A DNA stretch of 64,000 bases from Deltaproteobacteria bacterium (GTDB taxonomy: Bacteria > Myxococcota > SpSt-1050): assembly GCA_026416535.1 (NCBI GenBank), contig JAOAFA010000098.1, forward strand, positions 1 through 64,000, given 5' to 3'. The notes beneath the pieces were generated by a model, which ran no database searches, had not been told where the DNA came from, and saw only the letters and a list, made by a program, of their open reading frames with translations. Position numbers and translations under genes: made by a program. Below, one piece after another: positions 28,741 to 37,983 of this stretch; position 1 is the stretch's first letter; each line of letters opens with the position of its first letter.

Positions 28741-29418
28741 TTATTTCAATTTTATAGAGTGAACAGGTGCGAGTTCAAATCCTGTTATTTGCCACTTGTC
28801 ACCTGCCCTCTTTAAATGAACTAAATACTTGACCTCTCCAGTAACACTAGAGGATGGATACCACTCTCTCCTAGAGAGAATAATATCTGTATTGTCTGCA
28901 TCCTTTGGTAATACATCTAGCACATTAAAACTCTCAACGCTCATTCCAGTTCTTCTATCCTTGACTGAGACAGCATTTAAAAACTTCTCGTCAGCTTTGC
29001 CTGATGCAAAGAATGAATCAATCCCTTCATAATCTTCAATTAACATCTTATCTAAAAGAGGTCTTATACTATCAGTAATCTTTTTCTTAAGTTCTTCCCT
29101 TGTAAAGTATTCTTTAGCAAACTTACCAAGCTTTGAATCTGGGAATTTCTCTGAAAAAGTCTTCATTACTTCTAAATCATCCTTTTCTATACTTGTAAAA
29201 TCTCTCGTATTTGTTTTAATAATATTGTAAATTCTGTCAAATGCCTTTTCGGTAAATTGAGATGAAGGGAAATTCACTACTATATCAACATAATTTCTAA
29301 GCGCACATTTACTATCTCCGAATTTTTCACATCTTTGAGCTTCATTAAATCTATTCTGAGCCTTATCGCAAGCCAAAAGAGTAAAAGCCATTGCCATTAT
29401 CCACATAAACTTAATCAT
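28741..29418 (-). CDS. Lipoprotein of unknown function with N-terminal TPR-like helices
   Basis: The 225-residue precursor has a good lipobox 'FTLLAC' (Cys at about 17). A helical segment like BamD/TPR repeats follows ('EAQRCEKFGDSKCALRNYVDIVVNFPSS'). The C-terminal half (about 120-225) looks like an NTF2/DUF4878-type fold ('EVKYLVHLKRAGDKWQITGFEL'). Not recognised at gene level. GGAGGG precedes the start. It heads the eno-rplC unit. Confidence 0.6.
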   Translation of the reverse strand: MIKFMWIMAMAFTLLACDKAQNRFNEAQRCEKFGDSKCALRNYVDIVVNFPSSQFTEKAFDRIYNIIKTNTRDFTSIEKDDLEVMKTFSEKFPDSKLGKFAKEYFTREELKKKITDSIRPLLDKMLIEDYEGIDSFFASGKADEKFLNAVSVKDRRTGMSVESFNVLDVLPKDADNTDIILSRREWYPSSSVTGEVKYLVHLKRAGDKWQITGFELAPVHSIKLK

Positions 29419-29523
29419 CTCTATACCCTCCTATAACTTTAAGACTCCCTTACCTACCCTCCCCAAAAATATGGATTTAATCCCTAACACATAACTAATA
29501 AAATAGCAATAAAAAGAATAAAC

Positions 29524-30261
29524 CTAAAATCTAATTACCTCTATGTCTCCTGATGCTGCAAATTTATCACCCACTACAATCAAAATCCCCATTACAAATG
29601 GATTTTTCATAGCCCTCTCAGCAACCCTCTCTATATCGTCATCCTTCTTTACCATATTACCAAAGGCTGTTGCCGCCGCATCTGAGAGAGCTGCACTCTT
29701 AGTTATAACCACACACGCATCAGTTATGCCAAAGCTCTTAGATGGACCCACAGTAGCCGATGAAGTACAAATCCCCAATGGCTGATTAAGTCGATTTATC
29801 CTTATCCCTATCCTCTGAGATAAAGGAGATTCTCCCGCAAATATCATAACATCCCTTCTCCTTTTGGTATACATAAATATATCACCACCATTTTCTACTA
29901 TAACCTCTTTGCGATCTTCCTCCAGCTGATTTAAAATAAACAGTCCTACCAGTTCAGCTATTGCCCCAGCCACAGCCGCCATAGGACCAACTCCGACTTG
30001 ACTGGAGCTCATTGCCATCAATAAAGCTATTGGAGGCATGTTCTTTTCAATTGATATAGGTGTAAGAGTTTCAAAAAATATGGGGTTCCGGTTAATATAA
30101 TCCTCAAGATCTCTTCTTATCTCACTCAGATATCTCTCAACATCTTCCGAAAAATCCTCGGGAGACAATATAAACAAATCGGATTCCTTAATCTTTACCT
30201 CAAATTTTATCAGGTCCGAGGGATTAGAGACTCGCCTGTAGAATCTATCAATATATTCCAT
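29524..30261 (-). CDS. UPF0280/COG2122 family protein (sulfide assimilation partner)
   Basis: The 245-residue protein belongs to the UPF0280 (ApbE-like fold) family, with 'GVGPMAAVAGAIAELVG', 'VENGGDIFM', 'GICTSSATVGPSKSFG' and 'DACVVITKSAALSDAAATAFGN'. In Methanosarcina the COG2122 protein MA1715 supports efficient sulfide assimilation together with the COG1900 and NIL-ferredoxin proteins. Here it directly follows both (stop and start adjacent at 30262/30261), so the same role is inferred. Its biochemical reaction is not settled. Confidence 0.8.
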   Translation of the reverse strand: MEYIDRFYRRVSNPSDLIKFEVKIKESDLFILSPEDFSEDVERYLSEIRRDLEDYINRNPIFFETLTPISIEKNMPPIALLMAMSSSQVGVGPMAAVAGAIAELVGLFILNQLEEDRKEVIVENGGDIFMYTKRRRDVMIFAGESPLSQRIGIRINRLNQPLGICTSSATVGPSKSFGITDACVVITKSAALSDAAATAFGNMVKKDDDIERVAERAMKNPFVMGILIVVGDKFAASGDIEVIRF

Positions 30262-30708
30262 TTAGAAAGTAATACTGATTGCTCTCATAGGACATGCGTG
30301 AATACACATCTCACAGAGAACACACCTATTAGAATCAAATATGAGTTCAAATGTCTCTTTATCAATAGACAAAGCCTGAGAACGGCATACAGATGTGCAG
30401 GCACCACAATCGATGCAATTTTCTTCATCCCTAATTATCTCTTTACTAATCGGTTCGATCTTTACACCGAGTGATTTTAAAAAGCTAAAACCCTTTTGAA
30501 TCTTCTTCTCATCAGTAGAAGAAAATTCCACAACAAGTTTACCAGTTTCATTAGGTAAGACCTTTGCAAACAATATATTTATGGCTATATCATATTCCTT
30601 AATCAATCTATACATAACTGGTTTGCTGACCAATCTTCGAGAAAAAGTAAGCATAACCCTTTTAGTAAAGACATCTTTTTGATTTTTCCCCTTTACATCT
30701 CTCTTCAT
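30262..30708 (-). CDS. NIL-domain 2[4Fe-4S] ferredoxin-like protein of homocysteine biosynthesis
   Basis: The 148-residue protein has an N-terminal NIL domain (about 15-85), found also at the end of MetN transporters. Two 4Fe-4S motifs follow, 'CIDCGACTSVC' and 'CVLCEMCIHACP'. The same architecture (MA1822) works with the COG1900 enzyme in methanogens to make homocysteine from aspartate semialdehyde and sulfide. Its start overlaps the COG1900 stop by 4 bp (ATGA), supporting translational coupling. Confidence 0.85.
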   Translation of the reverse strand: MKRDVKGKNQKDVFTKRVMLTFSRRLVSKPVMYRLIKEYDIAINILFAKVLPNETGKLVVEFSSTDEKKIQKGFSFLKSLGVKIEPISKEIIRDEENCIDCGACTSVCRSQALSIDKETFELIFDSNRCVLCEMCIHACPMRAISITF

Positions 30709-31889
30709 ACTTCAACCTCGAGGTCATCGATGGTATTAATATCAAGTGACTTAACATTCTGCTCCTTAGGTAGCGGATGCACATAATTTGTCAGAAAAAA
30801 CTTCCCATTAAGTATCCACGTCTTTAACTCTTGGGCAATCTCCCGAGCCATCTTATAACTAGAGATTGGAGCAGTTTTAATCTCTTTACCCCTAATAGTG
30901 ATTGAACCGGATCTAAGTTGTTTGTAATTCACAATCCCAAGAACCGGCCTCTTCCTCCTACCAACAGAATAATCTATTACCGGTACATGGATATCTTCAT
31001 CTCTTACAAGAACATTCTTGAAGATCTTTTCATTTAGTATAGGTATTGGGATTCCCAGTCCAATGTAAATTGAAACCCCATATCTCTCAAATACAGCAGC
31101 TCTAATATATCTTCTACTCATCGTCTTCAAATCACCAATAACTGCTATTGTCCCAGCCCCTCCAATAGGTATGCCCCTTTCATTTCTTGCAACTGAAGGG
31201 GCATGCTGGGTCCCCTCCCACACTATAAATCCCTGAGCACCTCCAAGAAATATTTTAGTTCCGATACCTATGGTATCATAAAATGGATCATTAATGAGGG
31301 GACTAAGCTGTCCAGCAGAACAATATGTAGCATTTGCCATTTTAGGGAATAAAATACCCATATAAGTATAGATAGTCCTATCAGATGTATTTACAGCCAC
31401 AACATAATTTTGATATGCATTCCTTGGATTAAACAAATAAGCCTGATTTAACATCTTTCGATTAATATACGTTTCTATCTCTCTACGAGGATAACAATCC
31501 GTAACATAAGAGATCGCCTTTAATTTCACAGGCTTATCAGAGATAAGGTCCTCTATTACATGGGCTCCACCATACTCAAACCCCTTTGTCTCCGATAATT
31601 CAGTTGCTCCAATATAAACATCCACAGCCGCTATCCCGCCATACGCTGGCACATCATTAAGCCACACCTTCTGCATTTTAATAGGGGGGTCAGAATGCCC
31701 AAAATTGATGAAAGCACCAGAAGAGCACATCGGTCCAAACGTGCCAGTTGTAACTACGTCTACCTTTTTAAAAGTATTGTCATATCCGTCTCTTTCGGCC
31801 ATCTGTATAATTTCCTCAGCCGTAACAACTACTACTTTCCCACTTCTTATTTTTTCATTTATCTCCTCTATGGTTCTTTCAAAACCCAT
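30705..31889 (-). CDS. L-aspartate semialdehyde sulfurtransferase / homocysteine biosynthesis protein (COG1900, DUF39)
   Basis: The 394-residue protein belongs to the DUF39/COG1900 family, shown in methanogens (MA1821) to convert aspartate semialdehyde and a sulfur donor to homocysteine. The two family cysteines are present in 'GTFGPMCSSGAF' (Cys55) and 'ISYVTDCYPRREIE' (Cys132), closely matching the positions (54 and 131, from memory) in the archaeal enzyme. Also typical are 'IGIGTKIFLGGAQGF' and 'GTIAVIGDLKTMS'. The second Met (31889) has GGAG 8 nt upstream and is preferred over the track start at 31904. Confidence 0.88.
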   Translation of the reverse strand: MGFERTIEEINEKIRSGKVVVVTAEEIIQMAERDGYDNTFKKVDVVTTGTFGPMCSSGAFINFGHSDPPIKMQKVWLNDVPAYGGIAAVDVYIGATELSETKGFEYGGAHVIEDLISDKPVKLKAISYVTDCYPRREIETYINRKMLNQAYLFNPRNAYQNYVVAVNTSDRTIYTYMGILFPKMANATYCSAGQLSPLINDPFYDTIGIGTKIFLGGAQGFIVWEGTQHAPSVARNERGIPIGGAGTIAVIGDLKTMSRRYIRAAVFERYGVSIYIGLGIPIPILNEKIFKNVLVRDEDIHVPVIDYSVGRRKRPVLGIVNYKQLRSGSITIRGKEIKTAPISSYKMAREIAQELKTWILNGKFFLTNYVHPLPKEQNVKSLDINTIDDLEVEV

Positions 31890-31918
31890 AAAAAGATCTC
31901 CCATCTTTAGGCATGAAA

Positions 31919-31947
31919 GATATAAAACAACTATCTACCTAAGTCAA
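31919..31947 (-). promoter_or_regulatory. Promoter of the homocysteine operon
   Basis: On the minus strand, TTGACT, a 17 bp spacer and TATATC. Predicted transcription starts near 31912, about 23 nt before the ATG at 31889. No riboswitch fold fits in such a short leader. Confidence 0.55.
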
Positions 31948-32077
31948 ACCAAAAAGATACTTAGTTTCAAAAAGCAATGCCCAAAAAGTTAAATGGGAGT
32001 AATGAATCATTACGCAGATGTTTATTTAGTTAAAGACATAGGAATGCCACGAATGTTTATACAATCTATACAAAAAC

Positions 32078-32106
32078 TTGACTTATAAACAAATTAAAAA
32101 TAAGAT
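32078..32106 (+). promoter_or_regulatory. Promoter of the hybrid kinase gene, giving a leaderless start
   Basis: TTGACT (32078-32083), a 17 bp spacer and TAAGAT (32101-32106) end 7 bp before the ATG at 32114. The TTG that the track uses as start codon is the first half of the -35 box. No Shine-Dalgarno sequence precedes the ATG. Confidence 0.5.
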
Positions 32107-32113
32107 TTTTACT

Positions 32114-35059
32114 ATGGGAAAAAAGGAAAAGACAGCACTTGTGGTTCTTCTGGGGTTAGTTACAACATGGATTACCTTTATTTTGATAGGACTTCCAGTA
32201 GGGACAAAGGCCATATTCAGGGAAGTGGGTATTGTAACAGTCCTTATCGCTTTCCTAATCTATTACAACTTCTCATTTCTCAAAAAATGGAGAGAAAGGA
32301 TTAAAAACTCCGATTCTATTGAAACAGCCTTAGCAAAATACAACTATTTTGCATTTTGTACTTCTGAAGAAGAGATCATCATATATTGTAATGAAAAATT
32401 TCTAAATACGTTAGGCTACGGTGACATTATATTTGTAGCAGGAAAACATTTAAGTGAAATATTTAAAAAAGATACCTTCATCGAGATTGAAAAATTTCTA
32501 AATAGTCAAGACAAAGATGTTATAAAATACCTAACTGGGTATATCTTTAGCAAATCAAGAACTTATATTTATACTAATATTATCGTTCAAAAGTTTATAA
32601 TAAGAGGCAGAAGATACGAACATATTGCAGTTATAGACTCAGAATTTTTTAATCTACTAGCGACATATCTTCCTAAAAACCTTATACAGATATTGGATAG
32701 TATAGAAGATGCTATTATCTACTTAGACCAAAATCAAAATATAAGATGGCTAAACAAATCAGGTGAAAGGTTTCTAAACTCGAAACCGTTGGAAACAATC
32801 ATAGGCAAGAGATGTTATGAAGTTTTTTACTCAAAAGACACTTTTTGTGAAAATTGCCCAGTACAAAAGACACTAAATACTGGCGAATCAACGGAAACTG
32901 AGATACAACTCTTAGATGGCAGGCACCTACTTGTGAAAAGCGAACCCGTGAAGGATAAGTCCGGAGAAATAAAAGGTATAACTAAAATAATTAGAGATAT
33001 TACTCAACAGAAGGAAGAAGAAATAAGGAAAATAGAAACGGAGTCAAGGCTTGCCCTTATAACAGAACAATTACCTACTCTAATATGGACTGTTGATGAC
33101 AATCTGAAAGTAACATACCTAAATGGCACAGTCCTAAATTATCTAAAGATTTCTAAGGATGATTTAATAGGGAAGACCTTGTTTGAACTGTTTAATACTA
33201 CAGATCCTGAACATCCTGTTATAAAACATGCTCTGCTCGCTATGACTGGGGAATCCGGTTCTTATCAAATAAAGGTAATGAATAGACACTACATTGTTTA
33301 TTATAGACCTTTTATCAATTATGAAGGAAAGATCAGCGGATGTGCTGGTGTTTCACAAGACATAACAGATCTCATTGATATACAAAAGGAGCTTGAGGAA
33401 AGGAACAAAATACTGGCACTTATAGGTAATATAAACAAAGTTATATCCCGTTCAAAGACAGAAGAACAAATGATAGAAGATCTCATAAAACTCTTTGGTC
33501 AAGAAGGGAATATAAAAAATGTATTTTATGTCGTCAAAGATGATGAAAAAGACCTATTAGTTATAAACAAAGCCCTTAGAGATGACGAATTATCCGCTTT
33601 TTTAAATTCTACCAAAATCACAGAAAATGATAAAACAAATAATCCACTAACACTATGTTATTTAGATTTGGAAATTGAAACCATCAACAACGTAGAATCA
33701 TCAAATATAGAATCCACCCTTAAATCCTTACTAATTAAAAATGGTTATAAATCAATCATATTTATTCCAATCATCGTCGATCAAAGGATTCATTCCATTT
33801 TTTGCATCGCTTCAGATAAAAAAGATTTTTTCAAAAATGCTGAATATTTTAAAAGCATAGCATCTGATGTGAGTGTTGCCACATCTAATTTTGCACTACT
33901 AAGAAGGCAAAGGGAAAATGAAGAGGCTATAAAGAAAAATCAGTTAATGCTCACAAAGGCCCAAAAATATGAATATATCTCGCGATTTGCTACTCAATTA
34001 GCCCATGACTTTAATAATCTCTTGTTTAGTATAAAAAGCTATATCGAAATTATAAGATCAAACATAGATCCAAATAGCAAAATAGAAGAATACCTAAACC
34101 GAATAGATTCTTCTATTACAAAAGGTAGTCAATTAGCATCATATGTTATGTTATACTCACACTTCGAGCCACTAAATAAAAAAGAGCTTCAAATTCTGGA
34201 TCTATATGAAACCGCTTATCAAAAAATTTCTAGTATAATACAAGAAAAGTCTGGAAAATTACTGAGTGCGAATAAATGCCCTGAGGATACAAATATCTTG
34301 TGCGACAAAGACAAACTTTGCGAGGCAATAGAAATCTGTACAAGATATATTATAAACAGAAGTTTATTCGATTCACAGATATATTTCTTTATCTCTAGTA
34401 CAGATAGAGATAAAAATACAAAAAATGACTACGAGAAAGAAATGATAAAAATTGAAATTATGACAGATAGTCCTATCTCAGAAGACATATTAACTAACGA
34501 CATCTTTGAAATAAGATTACCAAATGAAATAGCTGAACAACTAGACATCAAATTACCCATAATAAACAAAATTATAAGGCTTCATGGTGGATATATATAT
34601 ACTGATAAAGTTAAAGACAAAATCGGATTTGTCATAATTTTACCCAAACTTGAAGATACATCGAAGGAGCTTGATAAAAGGCCATATTTGGCTAACAAAG
34701 CGAAAAATATCCTTATTGTAGAAGATGACCCTTATGTAAAACAACCCTTGGAGATATTCTTTAAAGACCTTAAATGTAACATCTTAACGGCATCGAACGG
34801 TCTAGAGGCACTCAGGTTAGCCAGAATGATTAACTATGATATTCATTTACTGATTACAGATATAGAAATGCCTATAATAGACGGCATAGCGCTTTCTGAG
34901 GAGATTTACAAAAATAATAACAACATGAAGATAATCTACATATCGGGTTATGTAAAAGATTTTGCCTCTAAAGAAGGGAGACTTATACCAAATTCTTATT
35001 TTCTCCAAAAGCCATTTCATCTTGAGAGTCTAAAGAAAATAGTATTAAGTTTATTGTAG
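32114..35059 (+). CDS. Membrane PAS/GAF hybrid sensor kinase with degenerate ATPase domain and receiver
   Basis: The 981-residue protein has two TM helices (about 6-28 and 36-56), then PAS domains at about 70-185, 195-310 ('GERFLNSKPLETIIGKRCYEVF') and 320-430. A GAF-like region spans about 440-605. A dimerisation domain carries the H-box 'FATQLAHDFNNLLFSIK' (His631). A C-terminal receiver (about 868-981) has the acidic pair 'IVEDD', phospho-Asp 'ITDIEMP' (Asp916), 'YISGY' and 'LQKPF'. The region between lacks recognisable N, G1 and G2 boxes, so ATP binding is doubtful. The start at 32114 is chosen from the promoter position. The signal sensed is unknown; it stands alone. Confidence 0.8.
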   Translation: MGKKEKTALVVLLGLVTTWITFILIGLPVGTKAIFREVGIVTVLIAFLIYYNFSFLKKWRERIKNSDSIETALAKYNYFAFCTSEEEIIIYCNEKFLNTLGYGDIIFVAGKHLSEIFKKDTFIEIEKFLNSQDKDVIKYLTGYIFSKSRTYIYTNIIVQKFIIRGRRYEHIAVIDSEFFNLLATYLPKNLIQILDSIEDAIIYLDQNQNIRWLNKSGERFLNSKPLETIIGKRCYEVFYSKDTFCENCPVQKTLNTGESTETEIQLLDGRHLLVKSEPVKDKSGEIKGITKIIRDITQQKEEEIRKIETESRLALITEQLPTLIWTVDDNLKVTYLNGTVLNYLKISKDDLIGKTLFELFNTTDPEHPVIKHALLAMTGESGSYQIKVMNRHYIVYYRPFINYEGKISGCAGVSQDITDLIDIQKELEERNKILALIGNINKVISRSKTEEQMIEDLIKLFGQEGNIKNVFYVVKDDEKDLLVINKALRDDELSAFLNSTKITENDKTNNPLTLCYLDLEIETINNVESSNIESTLKSLLIKNGYKSIIFIPIIVDQRIHSIFCIASDKKDFFKNAEYFKSIASDVSVATSNFALLRRQRENEEAIKKNQLMLTKAQKYEYISRFATQLAHDFNNLLFSIKSYIEIIRSNIDPNSKIEEYLNRIDSSITKGSQLASYVMLYSHFEPLNKKELQILDLYETAYQKISSIIQEKSGKLLSANKCPEDTNILCDKDKLCEAIEICTRYIINRSLFDSQIYFFISSTDRDKNTKNDYEKEMIKIEIMTDSPISEDILTNDIFEIRLPNEIAEQLDIKLPIINKIIRLHGGYIYTDKVKDKIGFVIILPKLEDTSKELDKRPYLANKAKNILIVEDDPYVKQPLEIFFKDLKCNILTASNGLEALRLARMINYDIHLLITDIEMPIIDGIALSEEIYKNNNNMKIIYISGYVKDFASKEGRLIPNSYFLQKPFHLESLKKIVLSLL

Positions 35060-35061
35060 AT

Positions 35062-36111
35062 CTAGCCAACAATATTTAACATTCTACTTAAAGCCTCTCT
35101 GGAGTACTCCTTTATATCATCAGGCAATTCAACACGATTTTTATTAGGAATATTCTCGAGTGTAACTTTGAGTTTTGACAGGGTTATTTTAAACATGTTT
35201 GGACACATAGAGCGTGCAAGCTCAAATATATTTCTATCCTTATAAATATTTGCGAGCCTTCTAACAAGATTCAACTCGGTTCCTATAATAATAGTCGAAT
35301 TGACAGGAGATTCTCTAACGTACCTTACGATATACTCTGTTGAACCACTGGCATCAGCATTGTCTACCACTTCAGGTTTACATTCTGGATGAACAACAAT
35401 TCGGCACCCCTTAAATTTCCTTCTAGCCTCTAACACATGTTCTCTTGTAAAGAATGTGTGAACATGGCAATATCCCTTCCATAACACAAAATCTTTTTTT
35501 CTCAACTCATCAGCTTTATTTCCACCCAATGGAAGAGAGAAATCCCAAAATGCAATATTTTCCAAACCTCTACCAAGTCTTTTATAAGTATTAAACCCTA
35601 GATATTCATCAGGTATAAATATTACCTTCTTGCCCATTGAAAAGACATGCGATATTATTTTATCAGCATTAGAGGACGTGCATATTATCCCACCACGCCT
35701 ACCTGCAATGGATTTTACCTCAGCAGAGCTGTTCATATAGACAACAGGTACAAATGCATCTTTTCCCCAGACATCATCAAGTTCATTAAATGCCCTAATA
35801 ACATCTCCACTCTCAGACATGTCAGCCATAGGACATCCTGAGAAGGGATCTGGGTGAAATACTCTCTGAGAATCTCTTCTCAAAATCTCTGCACTCTCAG
35901 CCATAAATCTCACGCCGCAAAATACTATATATTTAGCTTCTGATTGGAAAGCCTTTTTGCACAGTAAATAAGAATCTCCTACTTCATCACCTAATTCAAC
36001 TATTTCTGGGCGCTGATAATGATGCGTTAGAATAATGAGCTCTCCCCCCAGTTCCTTTTTGATCTTCTTTATATCGTCAATAAGTTTATCTGCTTCCAAA
36101 TCCATATTCAC
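35062..36111 (-). CDS. nadA: Quinolinate synthase
   Basis: The 349-residue 4Fe-4S enzyme condenses iminoaspartate with dihydroxyacetone phosphate to quinolinate for NAD synthesis. The motifs 'ILTHHYQRPEIVELGD', 'HPDPFSGCPMADM' and 'VHPECKPEVVDNAD' are present, with cluster cysteines in 'VFCGVRFMAESAEI', 'HPECKPE' and 'ARSMCPNMFKITLSK'. nadB and nadC are not in the window. It overlaps the upstream lipoprotein stop by 4 bp and ends 2 bp from the convergent kinase stop. Confidence 0.95.
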   Translation of the reverse strand: MNMDLEADKLIDDIKKIKKELGGELIILTHHYQRPEIVELGDEVGDSYLLCKKAFQSEAKYIVFCGVRFMAESAEILRRDSQRVFHPDPFSGCPMADMSESGDVIRAFNELDDVWGKDAFVPVVYMNSSAEVKSIAGRRGGIICTSSNADKIISHVFSMGKKVIFIPDEYLGFNTYKRLGRGLENIAFWDFSLPLGGNKADELRKKDFVLWKGYCHVHTFFTREHVLEARRKFKGCRIVVHPECKPEVVDNADASGSTEYIVRYVRESPVNSTIIIGTELNLVRRLANIYKDRNIFELARSMCPNMFKITLSKLKVTLENIPNKNRVELPDDIKEYSREALSRMLNIVG

Positions 36112-37616
36112 TTCTGAAAGGAACTAGCAACAATAGAAACCTCAATATTCGATTCATAAGGATCGTTTGATTCAATTACTATTTTCCCCCTATGCTGTCC
36201 AAAAGAAGTCGGTTTATACCTTATAGTCAATTTAGTTGATTCGTTATTATTAAGAGTATAAGGTGTACTCTTTTCTGATTCCATCTCTATCATTCCACCT
36301 CCATTGTCAACAAGCTCTACTCTTGTAACTATAAGTGGGGCATCTCCTATATTTCTGATAACAAAACCATTATAATCAAAACAACAACAATCCATCGTAC
36401 ACCCGGAGGCACATGTAGGCTCAGAGGCATTATAAGGAGTCTTACATCCAAGTTGAATTGTTACAGCACCTGTTACATCAATCTTTGGGAAAGGCGTTCT
36501 ACTCTTTATATTTACATAAGCTATGTAGTGGTTGTCGGCATCTCTGTCTACAAGTTGCGGGTCATTACAATGAACCTGGAGCTTACTATTAATAGTCCCT
36601 TCTCTATTCTTAGGCGCAAATGTTACAGTGTATTTTGTAGAGCTTTGTGGTGCAATCGTCTTTTGCACATTATGATCAGTTACACTTAGGTATTTACTAG
36701 AAAGCTCAGAAAAATCCAGGTAATAGATAATGAGGTCTTTATTACCTTTATTATAAACAACAAAATCCTTTGAACTAGACTGATTTACCTCAACACCTCC
36801 GAAATCAATATCAGAGGGTTCTATCCTTATCAAAGGTGAAACCCCTTCACCCTTAACAGGTATGTCTATCCTAGGTAGATCCTTAGAGTTATTTTCAAAC
36901 CTAAGAACACCCTTATCTTCTCCTATATCCGTAGGAACATATATGAGTGTAAAAGTAACCTCCTGTTCCGGGTTAAGCTCCAGGGGAGTTGTTGGTATTG
37001 AATTCAGATAAATATCTGTTGAATTCCCATTAGGAGTATATCCCGCCGAATTTATAACGAGCTTATCCGTCCCTGTATTTTTTACTATTATGTCTCTTGT
37101 AGCCTTAGAATAAACATCTACCTTGCCAAAATCTATTATATCCACTGGATTAACCTCAATAGAAGCCTTAATCCCCTTTCCTGACAATTTTACCTCTCTT
37201 TGAGGAGCATCTTTCAAGTTCGTACTTATTATAAGAACATCCTCATCAAGTGGAGGAGCAGGTTCAACTGGTCTATAATAAATCTTAAACGTAATGGAAG
37301 AACCAGACAAGAGTGAAATCCTACCATTACTGAAACCATTTATACTTTCTATCGGATCCACCTTGAATGTACTTGCTTGCCCACTTATAGATATAGATGA
37401 AATCACTATCTCTGTTTCTCCCTGATTTTTCAACTCAACATCAGCAGATACCTCCTTTGTTACTGTCACTTCACCAAAATAGAAGGAATCTGATATCTCC
37501 TTACCATTTATGAAAATTGCTAATTTAGAGGAGAGTTCTCCTAAGCTCGAATCATCGCACTGACATCCTATTATGATCAATGTTGCAATAAGAAAAGTTA
37601 AAGTCCTTCTTGTCAT
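36108..37616 (-). CDS. Lipoprotein with ASH / choice-of-anchor D repeats
   Basis: The 502-residue precursor has lipobox 'IIIGCQCDD'. About four Ig-like ASH (ASPM-SPD-2-Hydin, choice-of-anchor D) domains follow, each with the pattern 'IDFGKVDVYSKATRDIIVKNTG' ... 'LNPEQEVTFTLIYVPTD'. A Cys-rich insert 'SEPTCASGCTMDCCCFDYNG' lies near residue 400. Such proteins are abundant on surfaces of Myxococcota-like bacteria; the function is unknown. It is 5 bp after the PilZ gene, with AGAGGTAGG before the ATG. Confidence 0.7.
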   Translation of the reverse strand: MTRRTLTFLIATLIIIGCQCDDSSLGELSSKLAIFINGKEISDSFYFGEVTVTKEVSADVELKNQGETEIVISSISISGQASTFKVDPIESINGFSNGRISLLSGSSITFKIYYRPVEPAPPLDEDVLIISTNLKDAPQREVKLSGKGIKASIEVNPVDIIDFGKVDVYSKATRDIIVKNTGTDKLVINSAGYTPNGNSTDIYLNSIPTTPLELNPEQEVTFTLIYVPTDIGEDKGVLRFENNSKDLPRIDIPVKGEGVSPLIRIEPSDIDFGGVEVNQSSSKDFVVYNKGNKDLIIYYLDFSELSSKYLSVTDHNVQKTIAPQSSTKYTVTFAPKNREGTINSKLQVHCNDPQLVDRDADNHYIAYVNIKSRTPFPKIDVTGAVTIQLGCKTPYNASEPTCASGCTMDCCCFDYNGFVIRNIGDAPLIVTRVELVDNGGGMIEMESEKSTPYTLNNNESTKLTIRYKPTSFGQHRGKIVIESNDPYESNIEVSIVASSFQK

Positions 37617-37621
37617 CTATC

Positions 37622-37954
37622 CTACCTCTTTTTTATTTGTTCATTGATATAATCAGATATGGCTTTTCTCTGCTGTTCTGTTAGATCTAAGAATTTAACA
37701 CCCATCCCAAGACCCTCACTATCATTCGGAAGATTGACAATTTCACCTCTTACTTGGATAGGCTCTGATTGATTTGGAAGTGTAAATTTTAGATTTACAA
37801 TTGTCCCTTTAGGATGCGGTACAGTCCTCTCAAAAAATAATCCTCCCTCACTTATGTTCGCAGTCCGCTGATAATAAAGTTCACCATCTCTGGATTCCTC
37901 AACCCATATATCAATAGGAACCCTTATTGATGATCTCTTCTCTTCTATGCCCAT
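37622..37954 (-). CDS. PilZ-domain protein (c-di-GMP receptor-like)
   Basis: The 110-residue single-domain protein has 'EKRSSIRVPIDIWVE' (the RxxxR-type arm) and 'TANISEGGLFFERTVPHPKGTIVNLKF' (DxSxxG-like, here N-I-S-E-G-G). These are the two c-di-GMP-binding elements of PilZ, with Asn in place of the usual Asp. It resembles the TIGR02266/PilZ type common in deltaproteobacteria. The ATG at 37954 follows GGAGG; the longer track ORF runs into the tRNA gene and is rejected. Confidence 0.85.
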   Translation of the reverse strand: MGIEEKRSSIRVPIDIWVEESRDGELYYQRTANISEGGLFFERTVPHPKGTIVNLKFTLPNQSEPIQVRGEIVNLPNDSEGLGMGVKFLDLTEQQRKAISDYINEQIKKR

Positions 37955-37983
37955 ATCAAACCTCCAAGTAGTACGTATATAAA

